Positions 52,062 to 60,685 of a stretch of 64,000 nucleotides of DNA are shown one piece after another (the first letter of the stretch is position 1; each line of letters opens with the position of its first letter). Made by a program: the position numbers and the translations under genes. The notes below the pieces were generated by a model, which worked only from the letters and a program-made list of their open reading frames with translations, searched no databases and had not been told where the DNA came from. This DNA comes from an uncultured Paenibacillaceae bacterium (lineage in GTDB: Bacteria > Bacillota > Bacilli > Aneurinibacillales > Aneurinibacillaceae), in NCBI GenBank assembly GCA_946478845.1, contig CAMLDI010000015.1, forward strand, positions 1 through 64,000. Reading direction: 5' to 3'.

Positions 52062-52778
52062 ATTGGAAAAGTGGCTGAATTATTTAGTGTAGATACTCAA
52101 ACAATTAGAGTTTGGGTATCGTTTAATGCAAGTATTCTGTTCTGCTTTACGCTATTCTTTCAATCGATTGCTTAAAGGAGAAAATTCAGGTGAATTAATT
52201 AAAAAAGTTCAAACGAAATTTCGCTTGAATAAACGTTATACAGAAGATACTGTGAAGTAGCGAACCCTCTTTTGTTAAAAGAAGGAAAAAGAAATAATCC
52301 TAGATTGCGGTTTAAACTCCATGTTCCAGATAAATATTTTAATGAAATTGTCGATGTTGTTCTTCCGAATGTTAAAGGTGTAAATCCAAAAGGTAAACCC
52401 TGCCTATACTTCAGTTATAGGTAGATTCAAATATTCAAAAATGTATGGATTATCTGTACATGAAGCAGCTTCATTTGTTATCGGCAGAAGAGGGTTAGAT
52501 TTTGAAGAAAAAATTCCGAAGGAATTATTAAATCAACTCCGTAAAATGGTAAAACCTATGTTGGTTCGTATTCTTGGATCAATGGAAGAATCCGAGAAGA
52601 AATCAACATCTGGCAAACAAAAACGAAAATATATTGGAATGTTGCTTAAAAATATTGATAAATTTAAACAAAATCATAGTTGGAAACTATGGAATGTCGT
52701 TCATAAAACATAAATTATAAAGAACCAGGAATTACAATTGAAGGAGGTGTAATCCTGGTACTAAAATCTTTGCGGTAG
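52062..52778 (+). pseudogene. tnpB: Decayed TnpB-type transposon gene (IS605/IS607 family)
   Basis: Fragments in different frames add up to a broken TnpB-like RNA-guided nuclease gene. At 52062-52118 is a helix-turn-helix scrap (IGKVAELFSVDTQTIRVW) that recalls the N-terminus of an IS607-type recombinase. At 52120-52260 is RLMQVFCSALRYSFNRLLKG, typical of TnpB N-terminal regions. At 52268-52402 is PRLRFKLHVPDKYF. At 52401-52713 is YGLSVHEAASFVIGRRGLDFEEK to SWKLWNVVHKT, and another shift continues to TAG at 52778 (YKEPGITIEGGVIL). The RuvC core that should lie between the second and third coding pieces is missing, so it cannot be active. Confidence 0.8.
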
Positions 52779-52975
52779 ACTGACCGACGGAAATTGGAAT
52801 GGTTTACTGCAAACGCCGGCTCTAACAGAGCACCGCAGGATGTTTTGGACAGCAGGTTCATGACAAGGGTCAGAATCCCTTCCTGATGGAATGGCGTGAG
52901 AATCGTCGCGGAAGTCCCATTTTTCTTGGTTCGGGGGCGAATTTTAGAAATCATTAGATTTTAGTAACCAGGATG
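52750..52975 (+). ncRNA. Candidate omega-RNA / right end of the TnpB element
   Basis: The DNA after the tnpB remnant is non-coding, richer in GC than its flanks and full of short complementary segments (for example AATCCTGG..., GCCGGCTC near 52815, GGGTCAGAATCCC near 52870). It ends in CGCGGAAGTCCCATTTTTC. In IS200/IS605-type elements the omega-RNA covers the end of tnpB and the right end of the element. The position and structure fit. Activity without a working tnpB in cis is doubtful. Confidence 0.4.
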
Positions 52976-52979
52976 TATC

Positions 52980-53330
52980 ATGACCAAACATAAGATTTAT
53001 ACAATGAGTGTTGCAAGTGTCTATCCCCATTATATTTCCAAAGCAGAGAAAAAAGGGCGTACAAAATCAGAAGTCGATGAAATTATCCGTTGGTTGACAG
53101 GATATAGCCAGGAAGAGTTAGAAGTACAACTGGAAAAACGGACAGACTTTGAGACCTTCTTTGCGGAATCTCCCCAATTGAATCCTGCACGGGCTTTGAT
53201 CAAAGGTGTAGTGTGCGGAATCCGGGTGGAAGAGATTGCAGAACCAATAATGCGGGAAATTCGCTATTTGGATAAGCTAATCGATGAGTTAGCTAAGGGA
53301 AAAGCCATGGAGAAGATTTTGCGGAAATAA
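52980..53330 (+). CDS. DUF2200 family protein
   Basis: A 116-residue protein starting [42 protein letters not shown], which is characteristic of the DUF2200 family. The family is soluble, helical and of unknown function. It starts right after the transposon remnant, and the upstream promoter may have been altered by the insertion. The next gene follows after 44 nt. Confidence 0.85.
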   Translation: MTKHKIYTMSVASVYPHYISKAEKKGRTKSEVDEIIRWLTGYSQEELEVQLEKRTDFETFFAESPQLNPARALIKGVVCGIRVEEIAEPIMREIRYLDKLIDELAKGKAMEKILRK

Positions 53331-53374
53331 ATTCAGGGAACAACTTTATACAGGCGAGAGGAGAGGAGAAAGAC

Positions 53375-54364
53375 ATGACAATGATTCCAGAACGCATCCA
53401 TCTGGCAAATTTGCCAACCCCGATTGAAAAGTTAGAGCGTTTTTCAAAACATCTAGGTGGACCAGAGATATATATAAAACGGGATGACCAAACAGGTTCG
53501 GAGATTGCTGGGAATAAAATAAGGAAGCTGGAGTTTAGTTTACAGGAAGCCTTGAATAGAGGATGTGACTCCGTAATCACCTGTGGCGGGATTCAGTCCA
53601 ACCATTGCCGGGCAACTGCGGCAGCAGCAGCCCGCCTCGGATTGAAATGTGATGTCGTGCTTCGGGGGGATGAGAATGCAGAGCGGGATGGCAATTTGCT
53701 TCTTGATGATTTGCTTGGCGCTAACATCCATTTTATTACTGCAGAACAGTACAGAAATGACCGGCAGCAGATTATGGAAGAGAACAAGGAGCAATTGATG
53801 GAACAAGGATATCGTCCATACATTATTCCTGAAGGGGCGTCCAATGGAATTGGAGCGTTTGGTTACTACGCTGCGATGGAGGAAATAGTAGCCCAGGAAA
53901 AACAATTAGGCCTGTCCTTTGATGCCATTGTTGTAGCGGTAGGTTCCGGTGGGACTTATGCAGGATTATTTCTTGCTGCAAAGCTGCTAGGGGTAGATAA
54001 AACCATATACGGCTTCAATGTGTGTGACGATAGTGAGTATTTTCGTAAAGCCATTACCGGTATTTTGGAAGATAGCCAGCAGTATTTGCAAACGTCGATT
54101 TCTTTTTCTCCAGATGAGATAAACATTGTGGATGGCTATGTGGGACGGGGATATGCCCTGGGTCGCCCGGAAGAGCGTCAATTGATTCGTGAACTTGCCA
54201 CATTGGAAGGTGTTGTTCTTGATCCAGTGTATACGGGAAAAGCCTTTTATGGACTGACAGAGGAAATCAAACGGGGACGATTCCGGGAGCATCAAAATAT
54301 TCTGTTTATCCATACGGGAGGTTTATTTGGATTGTTCCCTCAGCATGGTGAATTTGTTGGATAA
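53375..54364 (+). CDS. dcyD: D-cysteine desulfhydrase-like PLP enzyme
   Basis: A 329-residue fold-type II PLP enzyme of the ACC deaminase/D-cysteine desulfhydrase family. The PLP lysine is Lys51 in AGNKIRKLE, the same number as in known members. CGGIQSNHCRATAAAA and the glycine loop VGSGGTYAGL bind PLP phosphate. It would split D-cysteine (or a related thiol amino acid) into pyruvate, ammonia and sulfide. ACC deaminase cannot be fully excluded from sequence alone. GAGAGGAGAAAG precedes the first ATG; ATG 53381 is also possible. Confidence 0.85.
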   Translation: MTMIPERIHLANLPTPIEKLERFSKHLGGPEIYIKRDDQTGSEIAGNKIRKLEFSLQEALNRGCDSVITCGGIQSNHCRATAAAAARLGLKCDVVLRGDENAERDGNLLLDDLLGANIHFITAEQYRNDRQQIMEENKEQLMEQGYRPYIIPEGASNGIGAFGYYAAMEEIVAQEKQLGLSFDAIVVAVGSGGTYAGLFLAAKLLGVDKTIYGFNVCDDSEYFRKAITGILEDSQQYLQTSISFSPDEINIVDGYVGRGYALGRPEERQLIRELATLEGVVLDPVYTGKAFYGLTEEIKRGRFREHQNILFIHTGGLFGLFPQHGEFVG

Positions 54365-54386
54365 ATAGTAGTGAAAGAAAGGGGAA

Positions 54387-54752
54387 TTATTCATTGGAAA
54401 GATGGTCAATAGCTTGAACAGCTAGTTCCAATGATTTAATTCTTCTTTCTAAAAGGGTTCTTTGAGGACTGCCTGACTTTGACTTAGCATAAATGTTCTC
54501 AATAGATGGGAATAAACCAGTAAGAACATTGCGAGCCTCTGCTAATTCTTCCTGGGTGTAATAATGGGGTCTTTGATTCCAAAGGTGTTCTAGTATGGCT
54601 AAGCCGATGTAAAGAGCGTTGAGTCGTTTCTTTAATAAGGTTGTATTTGCGCCTTTCTGCGTCATCTGAGCCAGGGCCTTTTCGGATTTACGGATTGTGG
54701 ATTGGAAGGATTTTATTGATTCCAATTGATCTACATTTGATACGTTTTCCAT
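54387..54752 (-). CDS. Helical hypothetical protein
   Basis: A 121-residue protein, mainly helical with coiled-coil-like heptads (TIRKSEKALAQMTQKG, LLKKRLNALYIGLAILEHLW, LLERRIKSLELAVQAIDHL). The two similar halves (…LLKKRLNALYIGLAILEHL… and …LLERRIKSLELAVQAIDHL…) suggest an internal repeat of a helical hairpin. I do not recognise a family. AGAGGA precedes its ATG on the minus strand. Confidence 0.6.
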   Translation of the reverse strand: MENVSNVDQLESIKSFQSTIRKSEKALAQMTQKGANTTLLKKRLNALYIGLAILEHLWNQRPHYYTQEELAEARNVLTGLFPSIENIYAKSKSGSPQRTLLERRIKSLELAVQAIDHLSNE

Positions 54753-54880
54753 GTTAGTACTGTCCTCTCGTCTTTAAAGTCTTAAATATGATATAGTACC
54801 ATGCTTTTGAATTTCAAGATAAAGATTTTAAAATAAGAGCCTGTCCACCGGGTGGGGAGTATGCTAAGTACTCCTCCTAT

Positions 54881-56164
54881 TCAAACCCTCTTTCTCACTA
54901 CAAAATTATCATCAACCAGCAGCCAGTTTTGTGGGAAATCTCTGCCAAGGACCCAGTAGAAAAAACCTCGGATGCCCAACTCCTTTACCAGGTCAAACTT
55001 TGCCTGTATGCTTCTTGCGTCATCAAACCAAACCACATGCCTTCTTCCTTGCTCATCAACATAGTAAAAATAGGGTGCCTGGGCAACAGGATCGTATGAA
55101 ATGCTCACATTGTATCTCAATGCCAGGGCGATGGCTTCCTGAGGGCTTATGGATTTTGCAAAACTGCCCCCCTGGACATAAGGCAGGGTCCAGTCATATC
55201 CATAGAGGGGGATGCCCATCATGATTTTATTTCTTGGCACTTCAGAAATGGCATACTCCATGACCCTGCGTACTTGATCAATTGGGCTAACCGCCATTGG
55301 GGGGCCTCCTGACCAACCCCATTCATAGGTCATAAAGAAGATAAAGTCTACAATTTCTCCATGGGCCCTGTAGTCGTGGCCTTCATAAAGTACACCGACT
55401 TGATCAGCTGATACTTTTGGTGCCAGGGCAGAGGAGATGAAATAATTTCTTTCCTTCAGCCTGGTCTGGGCTTTCCGCAGAAATTGATTATACCTTTCCC
55501 TATTTTGGGCTCCCAGGTATTCAAAGTCAAAATCCAGGCCTAGATAACCCTTTTGCTCCATAATCTTCATGGCTTCATTCAGTACTTGATCCTGGAGAGC
55601 TTCATTGGTAAAGAAAGCAGTTGCCAGTTCTGTGCTAAAGGTACCATTTTCAAAATTTGTTAATACCATGAGGGGAACTGCACGATCCCGATAGGCTGCA
55701 TTAATGGAAGGTTGGTCTTCTACCGGGGTTAAGGTACCATCCCGGTTGATGGCATAGCTAAATATATTAAGATAGGTAAGGTGTTCACCAACTTTATCTA
55801 CTTCCGCTGCTGAATTTGCTCCGGTAATTCTAGGATCAATATAGGCTCCTACATCGACAGTGGGACGAGGCTGTTGAGGGATGTATAGGCGAAAACCAAC
55901 AGGAAGCATGTTGGGGTTCTGAATCTGGTTAATCCGTAGTAATTCAGACATGGGAATATTGTAACGTCTGCTGATTTGATAAATGGTTTCTCCAGGCTGG
56001 ATAAAATGGAATCTGCCCCAGATGGGAATGACAATGGTCTGTCCTACCACTAGATTATTAGGATTTTGGATCTCGTTGGATTGGATTAGCTGGTCAACGG
56101 GGATGCTGTAAGTTTGGGAAATCCCCCAGAGGGAGTCCCCTGGTCGAACAACATGGATTTGCAC
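54881..56164 (-). CDS. LysM-GH18 spore cortex-lytic enzyme (SleL/YaaH-like)
   Basis: A 427-residue protein with two LysM peptidoglycan-binding repeats (1-47: HVVRPGDSLWGISQTYSIP; 50-95: HFIQPGETIYQISRRYNIP) and a GH18 barrel (105-427) with the catalytic DFDFEY motif in GYLGLDFDFEYLG. This is the layout of the spore N-acetylglucosaminidases SleL/YaaH, which trim cortex muropeptides during germination. There is no signal peptide, as in SleL, which is packed into the spore from the mother cell. GTG 56164 has AAGGAG 10 nt upstream. A 6-bp hairpin (54856-54874) follows it. It is the best sign that the host forms spores. Confidence 0.9.
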   Translation of the reverse strand: MQIHVVRPGDSLWGISQTYSIPVDQLIQSNEIQNPNNLVVGQTIVIPIWGRFHFIQPGETIYQISRRYNIPMSELLRINQIQNPNMLPVGFRLYIPQQPRPTVDVGAYIDPRITGANSAAEVDKVGEHLTYLNIFSYAINRDGTLTPVEDQPSINAAYRDRAVPLMVLTNFENGTFSTELATAFFTNEALQDQVLNEAMKIMEQKGYLGLDFDFEYLGAQNRERYNQFLRKAQTRLKERNYFISSALAPKVSADQVGVLYEGHDYRAHGEIVDFIFFMTYEWGWSGGPPMAVSPIDQVRRVMEYAISEVPRNKIMMGIPLYGYDWTLPYVQGGSFAKSISPQEAIALALRYNVSISYDPVAQAPYFYYVDEQGRRHVVWFDDARSIQAKFDLVKELGIRGFFYWVLGRDFPQNWLLVDDNFVVRKRV

Positions 56165-56373
56165 TGTTTTTCAACTCCTTTGTTCATCCTGATTAATTTA
56201 TTCAAAATACCCGGGTATAGACACAAATCCCTAAAGTAACCAGGTTATATCGTGTATAAATTGTAAAATTTATAAATTTTTGTGAAAATATTAACTCTAC
56301 TAACTACATTTTTTCCAAAATAAAGTATAATTGGTTATAGGATTTAGGTTCCCATAATTTGGAGGTGTATTAG

Positions 56374-56994
56374 ATGAGAAGATTTAGAGTTTTATTATTG
56401 ACGATTTTACTCATGCTAACTATGGCTCTACCGGCAATGGCACAAGGTGCTCAAAATAATTCTCCTGTACAAAAGGCTTCTACTAATAGTGCAACGTTTT
56501 ACGGTGGACAAGGAACTATCGATACTTTTGTAAATCTTGCAACTGACTATGAGAATCAAGACCAATATATTTTGTATTTTGAAAGATTTGATTACGTAAC
56601 GAATGAATCTTATTATGGCCAAGTTAAAATTCCAAAATCTGAGGTTGTTTTTGACACAAACAAAGGAACGGTAATAGTAAATAAAACAGTAGCTGTTAAT
56701 AAGGTTGAATGGGTGTATGATGAAAGTGGTTCTTACAACCCTATTGAAACATACGTAGGTGATGAATGGATCAATCTTACATGGTCATTTAATCCTAAGG
56801 ATTATTCATATCATAAATCTATAGACAGAAATATAGAGATCGGGTTCAATGAATATCTTCAACTAGGCAAATCCACTTATAAAGATTACAATAATATTAC
56901 AGTTTCTGGTAACATAGGTGATATTGACGTTGCATATTTTGAACGTACTGGCGCTTCTGTTTTTACAGGAACTTCTTTTTCTGTAATTAAATAA
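56374..56994 (+). CDS. Secreted protein of unknown function
   Basis: A 206-residue protein with a classic Sec signal (MRRFRVLLLTILLMLTMALPAMAQG, cleavage probably after AMA). The mature part is beta-rich, Tyr/Asn-rich and cysteine-free (FYGGQGTIDTFVNLATDYENQ, YILYFERFDYVTNESYYGQVKI), like small secreted Bacillus beta-sandwich proteins. No family is recognised. GGAGGTG precedes the ATG. It is a single-gene unit ending at a terminator shared with the convergent WYL gene. Confidence 0.75.
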   Translation: MRRFRVLLLTILLMLTMALPAMAQGAQNNSPVQKASTNSATFYGGQGTIDTFVNLATDYENQDQYILYFERFDYVTNESYYGQVKIPKSEVVFDTNKGTVIVNKTVAVNKVEWVYDESGSYNPIETYVGDEWINLTWSFNPKDYSYHKSIDRNIEIGFNEYLQLGKSTYKDYNNITVSGNIGDIDVAYFERTGASVFTGTSFSVIK

Positions 56995-57038
56995 ATATAC
57001 AATTTGTATTTGATCTACAAACCTAAATCCGGATTAAC

Positions 57039-57071
57039 AAAGGGTCTTCTGCTTTGAGCACAAGACCCTTT
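57039..57071. terminator. Bidirectional terminator between secreted protein and WYL regulator
   Basis: The stem AAAGGGTCTT / AAGACCCTTT with a 13-nt loop, with A/T ends on both sides, lies between two convergent genes. Confidence 0.75.
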
Positions 57072-57075
57072 TACT

Positions 57076-58041
57076 TTATTCATGGATTTTTAGTTTGTAA
57101 AGACTTGCCATATTTTTGATGGTTTCTTGCACTTTTTCCCTGAGGGATAAGGGGGAGAGTACTTCAATGTCATCCTGCTGGGATAGGAGCCATTTCAGGA
57201 TTCCTTCTTCACCAGCTACTTTCACTTCCATTCGGGTATGGAAGGATGAGACATGATTTTCAATGATTTTTGCTTCGGGAAAAGCTCTTTGTACATATTC
57301 AACCGTGCTATTTTCTACGTTTAAGGTGACAGTTATGGGTTTTCCATTAAACATATTAAAGGTGAGATTCGCGAAATCTCCTGAACTGAACACTTCATGT
57401 TTATCTCTTGTAAAATGTTCTTCTAATATTTTTAAGTTGTGAATTCGGTCGAAACGCCAGATTCGTTTCATGTCCTCGCCCTCTTCGGATGCTATTAAAT
57501 AATACATTCGGTCATGGTAGAGAATAGAGTAAGGTTCGACGATTCGACTTTTCTGTTTATAAAGGAATGTGAGTTTGTTTTGGTTAATAATAGCATGAGA
57601 GAGAAGATGTATTTTTTCTTTTGTTTCTCCATGATGGACCGGTTTATAGTTGTATTTTAAACTGGAGAATAATTTCCGTAAATTTCGTTCCTCTTTGGGC
57701 GGAAATAGTTTAATGAATTTTTCTTCCAGGCTTTCCATTTCTGTTTTATTGAAACTGCGGTTGCAATAAAGGGAGATCATAATAGCGACCACTTCAGGGA
57801 AAGAAAGGAGTTTTCCCGTGCGTTCCAATTTATAATATTTTCCACTTTTTTTATAGGAGACGAAATAAAGTTGCTGGTTGTTGTCCAGCACATTGCGGAT
57901 AAATTTAATATCCCGAACAATGGTATCTGTGGTTACTCCATAATCCTGTGCTAGTTCAGAAGGGGTGAGCTCTGCCTCAGTTTCCAGGCGGAACCAGATA
58001 TCCAGCACTCTTTCAGCGATATTATACTTCTCTTTATTCAT
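57076..58041 (-). CDS. WYL-domain transcriptional regulator
   Basis: A 321-residue regulator: N-terminal winged HTH (residues 8-65, LTPSELAQDYGVTTDTIVRDIKFI), a middle WYL domain (about 140-215, KLTFLYKQKSRIVEPYSILYHDRMYYLIAS) and a C-terminal WCX-like region. WYL domains bind nucleic acid or nucleotide-like ligands, and such regulators often control defence or stress genes. ATG 58041 has GGGAGAG 6 nt upstream; the longer frame to 58161 crosses the promoter. It is divergent from the macro-domain gene with a 122-bp shared promoter region, so it probably controls that operon. Confidence 0.85.
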   Translation of the reverse strand: MNKEKYNIAERVLDIWFRLETEAELTPSELAQDYGVTTDTIVRDIKFIRNVLDNNQQLYFVSYKKSGKYYKLERTGKLLSFPEVVAIMISLYCNRSFNKTEMESLEEKFIKLFPPKEERNLRKLFSSLKYNYKPVHHGETKEKIHLLSHAIINQNKLTFLYKQKSRIVEPYSILYHDRMYYLIASEEGEDMKRIWRFDRIHNLKILEEHFTRDKHEVFSSGDFANLTFNMFNGKPITVTLNVENSTVEYVQRAFPEAKIIENHVSSFHTRMEVKVAGEEGILKWLLSQQDDIEVLSPLSLREKVQETIKNMASLYKLKIHE

Positions 58042-58073
58042 ATGAATCTCTCCCAATTCATTCAGATAATTGT

Positions 58074-58112
58074 AGTAGCTACTATAGTTATAACTTTTGA
58101 GAACGATATAAT
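58074..58112. promoter_or_regulatory. Divergent promoter and candidate WYL operator
   Basis: The palindrome AGTAGCTACT (58074-58083) stands just upstream of a TATAAT (58107-58112) that would serve the macro-domain gene. The palindrome overlaps or lies next to the expected -35 region, so a bound regulator could repress or activate. The -35 match itself is poor. Confidence 0.4.
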
Positions 58113-58163
58113 ATGCTGTTTTGAAAAATAGAATAAAGAAAAAATTAGAAAGGAGATTCACCC

Positions 58164-59189
58164 ATGACGCTGAAAATTGTGCGGAATGATATTACGAAAA
58201 TGACTGTTGATGCCATTGTCAATGCAGCAAACCCGGGGTTGAAAATGGGAGGAGGCGTGTGCGGCGCCATTTTTCATGCTGCCGGGGAGAAGGAATTGCA
58301 AGAGGAATGTAACACCATTGGATCCTGTAATGTCGGGGAAGCAGTAATCACAAAGGGCTATCATTTACCGGTTGATTTTGTTATTCATGCCGTTGGCCCT
58401 ATCTGGCGCGGGGGGAACAAGGGAGAGGCCAATCTATTACATAACTGCTATATCAACTCCCTCAATCTAGCTTTGCAACATCAGTGCTATACCATTGCCT
58501 TTCCCCTGATTTCAGCGGGAATCTATGGCTATCCCAAGGACCAGGCGTTACATATTGCTGTTACAGCGATTAGTGAATTTCTCTTGAACCATGACATGAC
58601 TGTTTATCTGGTGATTTTTGATAAGAAAGACTATGTGTTAAGCGAAAAATTGTTTTCTGAGATTGAAGAGTATATTGATGACAACTATGTAGAAGAACGC
58701 CTTCAACTGGAATCATATAGAATTATAGAGCCCCATGAATCCCAAACTTTTGAGGAAAACATTGAATTATTGCAGGAGGTTATGCCAGCTCCTGCTCCTG
58801 TTGCTAAAAAAGCTGAACAGAGGAATCTCGAGGATGTGGTAGGCAAATTGGATGAATCTTTCTCTCAAATGTTGTTGCGTTTAATTGATGAGAAAGGCAT
58901 GACCGATGTGCAAACCTATAAAAGGGCCAATATTGACCGCAAACTTTTTTCTAAAATTCGCAGCAATAATGGGTATAATCCCAGCAAAATGACAGCCATT
59001 GCCTTTGCGATTGCTTTGGAATTGAATTTAGATGAAACCCTGGACCTCCTGGGCAAAGCGGGATACACCTTGTCCCATAGCAATAAATTTGATGTCATTA
59101 TTGAATATTTCATTGAAGAAAACAATTATAATATCCACGAGATTAATGAAGCCCTGTTCGCTTTTGATCAGGCAATGCTTGGCGGATAA
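58164..59189 (+). CDS. Macro-domain protein with C-terminal HTH-like domain
   Basis: A 341-residue protein. Residues 1-175 are a macro domain of the MacroD/YmdB type that binds ADP-ribose or O-acetyl-ADP-ribose: VNAANPGLKMGGGVCGAI carries the catalytic Asn and glycine-rich loop, and PLISAGIYGYP is the second loop. A linker with PAPAPV follows. Residues 235-341 are helical and resemble an XRE-like HTH (YKRANIDRKLFSKIRSN, PSKMTAIAFAIALELNLDETLDLLGKAGYTLS). It likely removes or senses ADP-ribose marks. AGAAAGGAG lies before the ATG. It is divergent from the WYL gene and followed by the vWA gene. Confidence 0.88.
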   Translation: MTLKIVRNDITKMTVDAIVNAANPGLKMGGGVCGAIFHAAGEKELQEECNTIGSCNVGEAVITKGYHLPVDFVIHAVGPIWRGGNKGEANLLHNCYINSLNLALQHQCYTIAFPLISAGIYGYPKDQALHIAVTAISEFLLNHDMTVYLVIFDKKDYVLSEKLFSEIEEYIDDNYVEERLQLESYRIIEPHESQTFEENIELLQEVMPAPAPVAKKAEQRNLEDVVGKLDESFSQMLLRLIDEKGMTDVQTYKRANIDRKLFSKIRSNNGYNPSKMTAIAFAIALELNLDETLDLLGKAGYTLSHSNKFDVIIEYFIEENNYNIHEINEALFAFDQAMLGG

Positions 59190-59303
59190 GAAATTATAAA
59201 TTTTATCTTATCCGCATAAGGGCAACTAAGGCTATCGCCTTCGCCTAAAGGCTTGGCGCTAACCAAGTTTTCTTTAGCGCATAATTGTCGCTTTCCAGGC
59301 GAC
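59182..59303 (+). other. Structured spacer between macro and vWA genes
   Basis: Four foldable elements are packed into about 120 nt. GCGGATAAGA / TCTTATCCGC (59182-59215) overlaps the macro stop. CTTAT / ATAAG (59207-59220) is an alternative pairing with the first. GCGCTAA / TTAGCGC is at 59256-59280, and GTCGC / GCGAC at 59287-59303. The T-runs needed for a terminator are absent. The mutually exclusive first two stems and the raised GC content suggest a regulatory RNA or a repeat element. No known riboswitch is recognised. Confidence 0.45.
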
Positions 59304-59360
59304 CAGCTTCCCTCTTAACCCTGGTATCCTTGATTCATAAAGAAGGGGGAGGGATACAAA

Positions 59361-60026
59361 ATGAAATCAAATGTAACAGAATTAGTGTTTATCCTTGATA
59401 AAAGCGGTTCTATGGCAGGGTTGGAGAGTGACACCATTGGCGGGTATAATGCCATGTTGAAAAAACAGCAGGAAGAACCCGGGGAAGCGATTATCACCAC
59501 GGTGCTCTTTGATGACAATTATGAGTTGCTCCATGATCGGAACAACATTAAAGGCCTTCGCCCCATTACAGAGAAGGAATATTATGTAGGGGGATGTACA
59601 GCATTGCTAGACGCTATTGGAAAAACCATTCATAAGATTGCCAATGCCCAGCGCCATATTCAGGAGGAACAACGGCCGGACAAAGTAATGTTTGTGATCA
59701 CCACGGATGGCATGGAAAATGCGAGCCGTGAATTTACCTATGAAAAAATCAAGGAAATGGTGGAATGGCAGAAAGAAAAATACGGTTGGGAATTTATCTT
59801 CTTGGGGGCCAATATTGATGCCATTTCTACTGCGGCACGATTTGGCATTGGTGCAGATCGGGCAGCAACCTATCTAGCTGATTCTGAAGGCACCCGCTTG
59901 AATTATGAGGTAGTCAGCAATGCAGTTAGTGAACTTCGTGCTTGCAGATCCCTTACTGAGGAATGGAAAAAAGAAATTGATCAAGACTTTGTCTCTCGCA
60001 ACCAAAAGGGTAAGAGGGGTCGTTAG
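59361..60026 (+). CDS. vWA-domain protein
   Basis: A 221-residue von Willebrand A protein with a complete MIDAS metal site: DKSGSM near the start, the Thr in GGCTALLDA, and the Asp in TTDGMEN. No signal peptide or transmembrane helix is present, so it is cytosolic. Such proteins act as metal-dependent adaptors in complexes. AAGGGGGAGGG precedes the ATG. It is likely in one unit with the macro gene, 171 nt upstream, under the WYL regulator. The partner is unknown. Confidence 0.85.
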   Translation: MKSNVTELVFILDKSGSMAGLESDTIGGYNAMLKKQQEEPGEAIITTVLFDDNYELLHDRNNIKGLRPITEKEYYVGGCTALLDAIGKTIHKIANAQRHIQEEQRPDKVMFVITTDGMENASREFTYEKIKEMVEWQKEKYGWEFIFLGANIDAISTAARFGIGADRAATYLADSEGTRLNYEVVSNAVSELRACRSLTEEWKKEIDQDFVSRNQKGKRGR

Positions 60027-60130
60027 ATACAACCCCTCCCTCTATTTATAATACTTCCTATTATCGGAATAATATGTTATTATACATAAATAATTTAAGG
60101 GAAAATATTACATTAGAGGGTGAGAGGAGA

Positions 60131-60598
60131 ATGGCAGAAGCTTTATTTGAACAATTGAATTTTGTTAGACAGGGCACATTAAATATCGTAAAAGAACTAA
60201 GCGAAGATCAAGGAAATCAAATACCACCAGGATTCAATAACAACATTCTTTGGAATCTTGGCCACATCTATTATGTTCAAGAAATTTTTGCTTTTCACTT
60301 TGCACAAGAACCAATGCAATTGCCAAAGGAATACCATAAGTTATTTGGAGTGGGAACGAAGCCTGCTGATTGGACAATAGAGTCTCCCACATTACAAAAA
60401 CTTATAGAGTTGCTCCAGGAACAACCTCATCGAATCAAAGAAAGATTAAGTAATAGGTTAAATGAAAAGGTAGTTAATCCATTTACGTTGCATGATTTAA
60501 CGATGAATACATTTGGTGAACTTCTTTCCTTTAATTTATTTCATGAAGGAAACCATGCACAAACTATTAAAATGTATAAAAAATTAAATGAAAAGTAA
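60131..60598 (+). CDS. DinB-like four-helix protein
   Basis: A 155-residue protein of the DinB/YfiT-like family: a four-helix bundle with metal-binding His in NLGHIYYVQE and HEGNHAQTI. Members include thiol-dependent transferases (bacillithiol-type in Bacillales) and proteins of unknown role. ATG 60131 follows GAGAGGAGA; an upstream frame from 60074 has no ribosome site. It is followed by a strong terminator. Confidence 0.8.
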   Translation: MAEALFEQLNFVRQGTLNIVKELSEDQGNQIPPGFNNNILWNLGHIYYVQEIFAFHFAQEPMQLPKEYHKLFGVGTKPADWTIESPTLQKLIELLQEQPHRIKERLSNRLNEKVVNPFTLHDLTMNTFGELLSFNLFHEGNHAQTIKMYKKLNEK

Positions 60599-60621
60599 GT
60601 AAGAACATCCTCTGAAATATT

Positions 60622-60652
60622 GCCCGGGCATAAAAAAGCCCGGGCTTTTTTT
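60622..60652. terminator. Strong terminator after the DinB-like gene
   Basis: GCCCGGGC / GCCCGGGC, a self-complementary 8-bp stem, has an 8-nt A-rich loop and seven T. The A-run on the left also lets it serve the convergent haloperoxidase-like gene. Confidence 0.9.
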
Positions 60653-60685
60653 GTGCAAAAAAAAGGGAGATTTTGTCCCCTTTAT

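Noticed and set aside
53540..53905. 121-residue minus-strand frame in the PLP enzyme gene
   Set aside because: It is antisense to the PLP-binding motifs and is a shadow frame.
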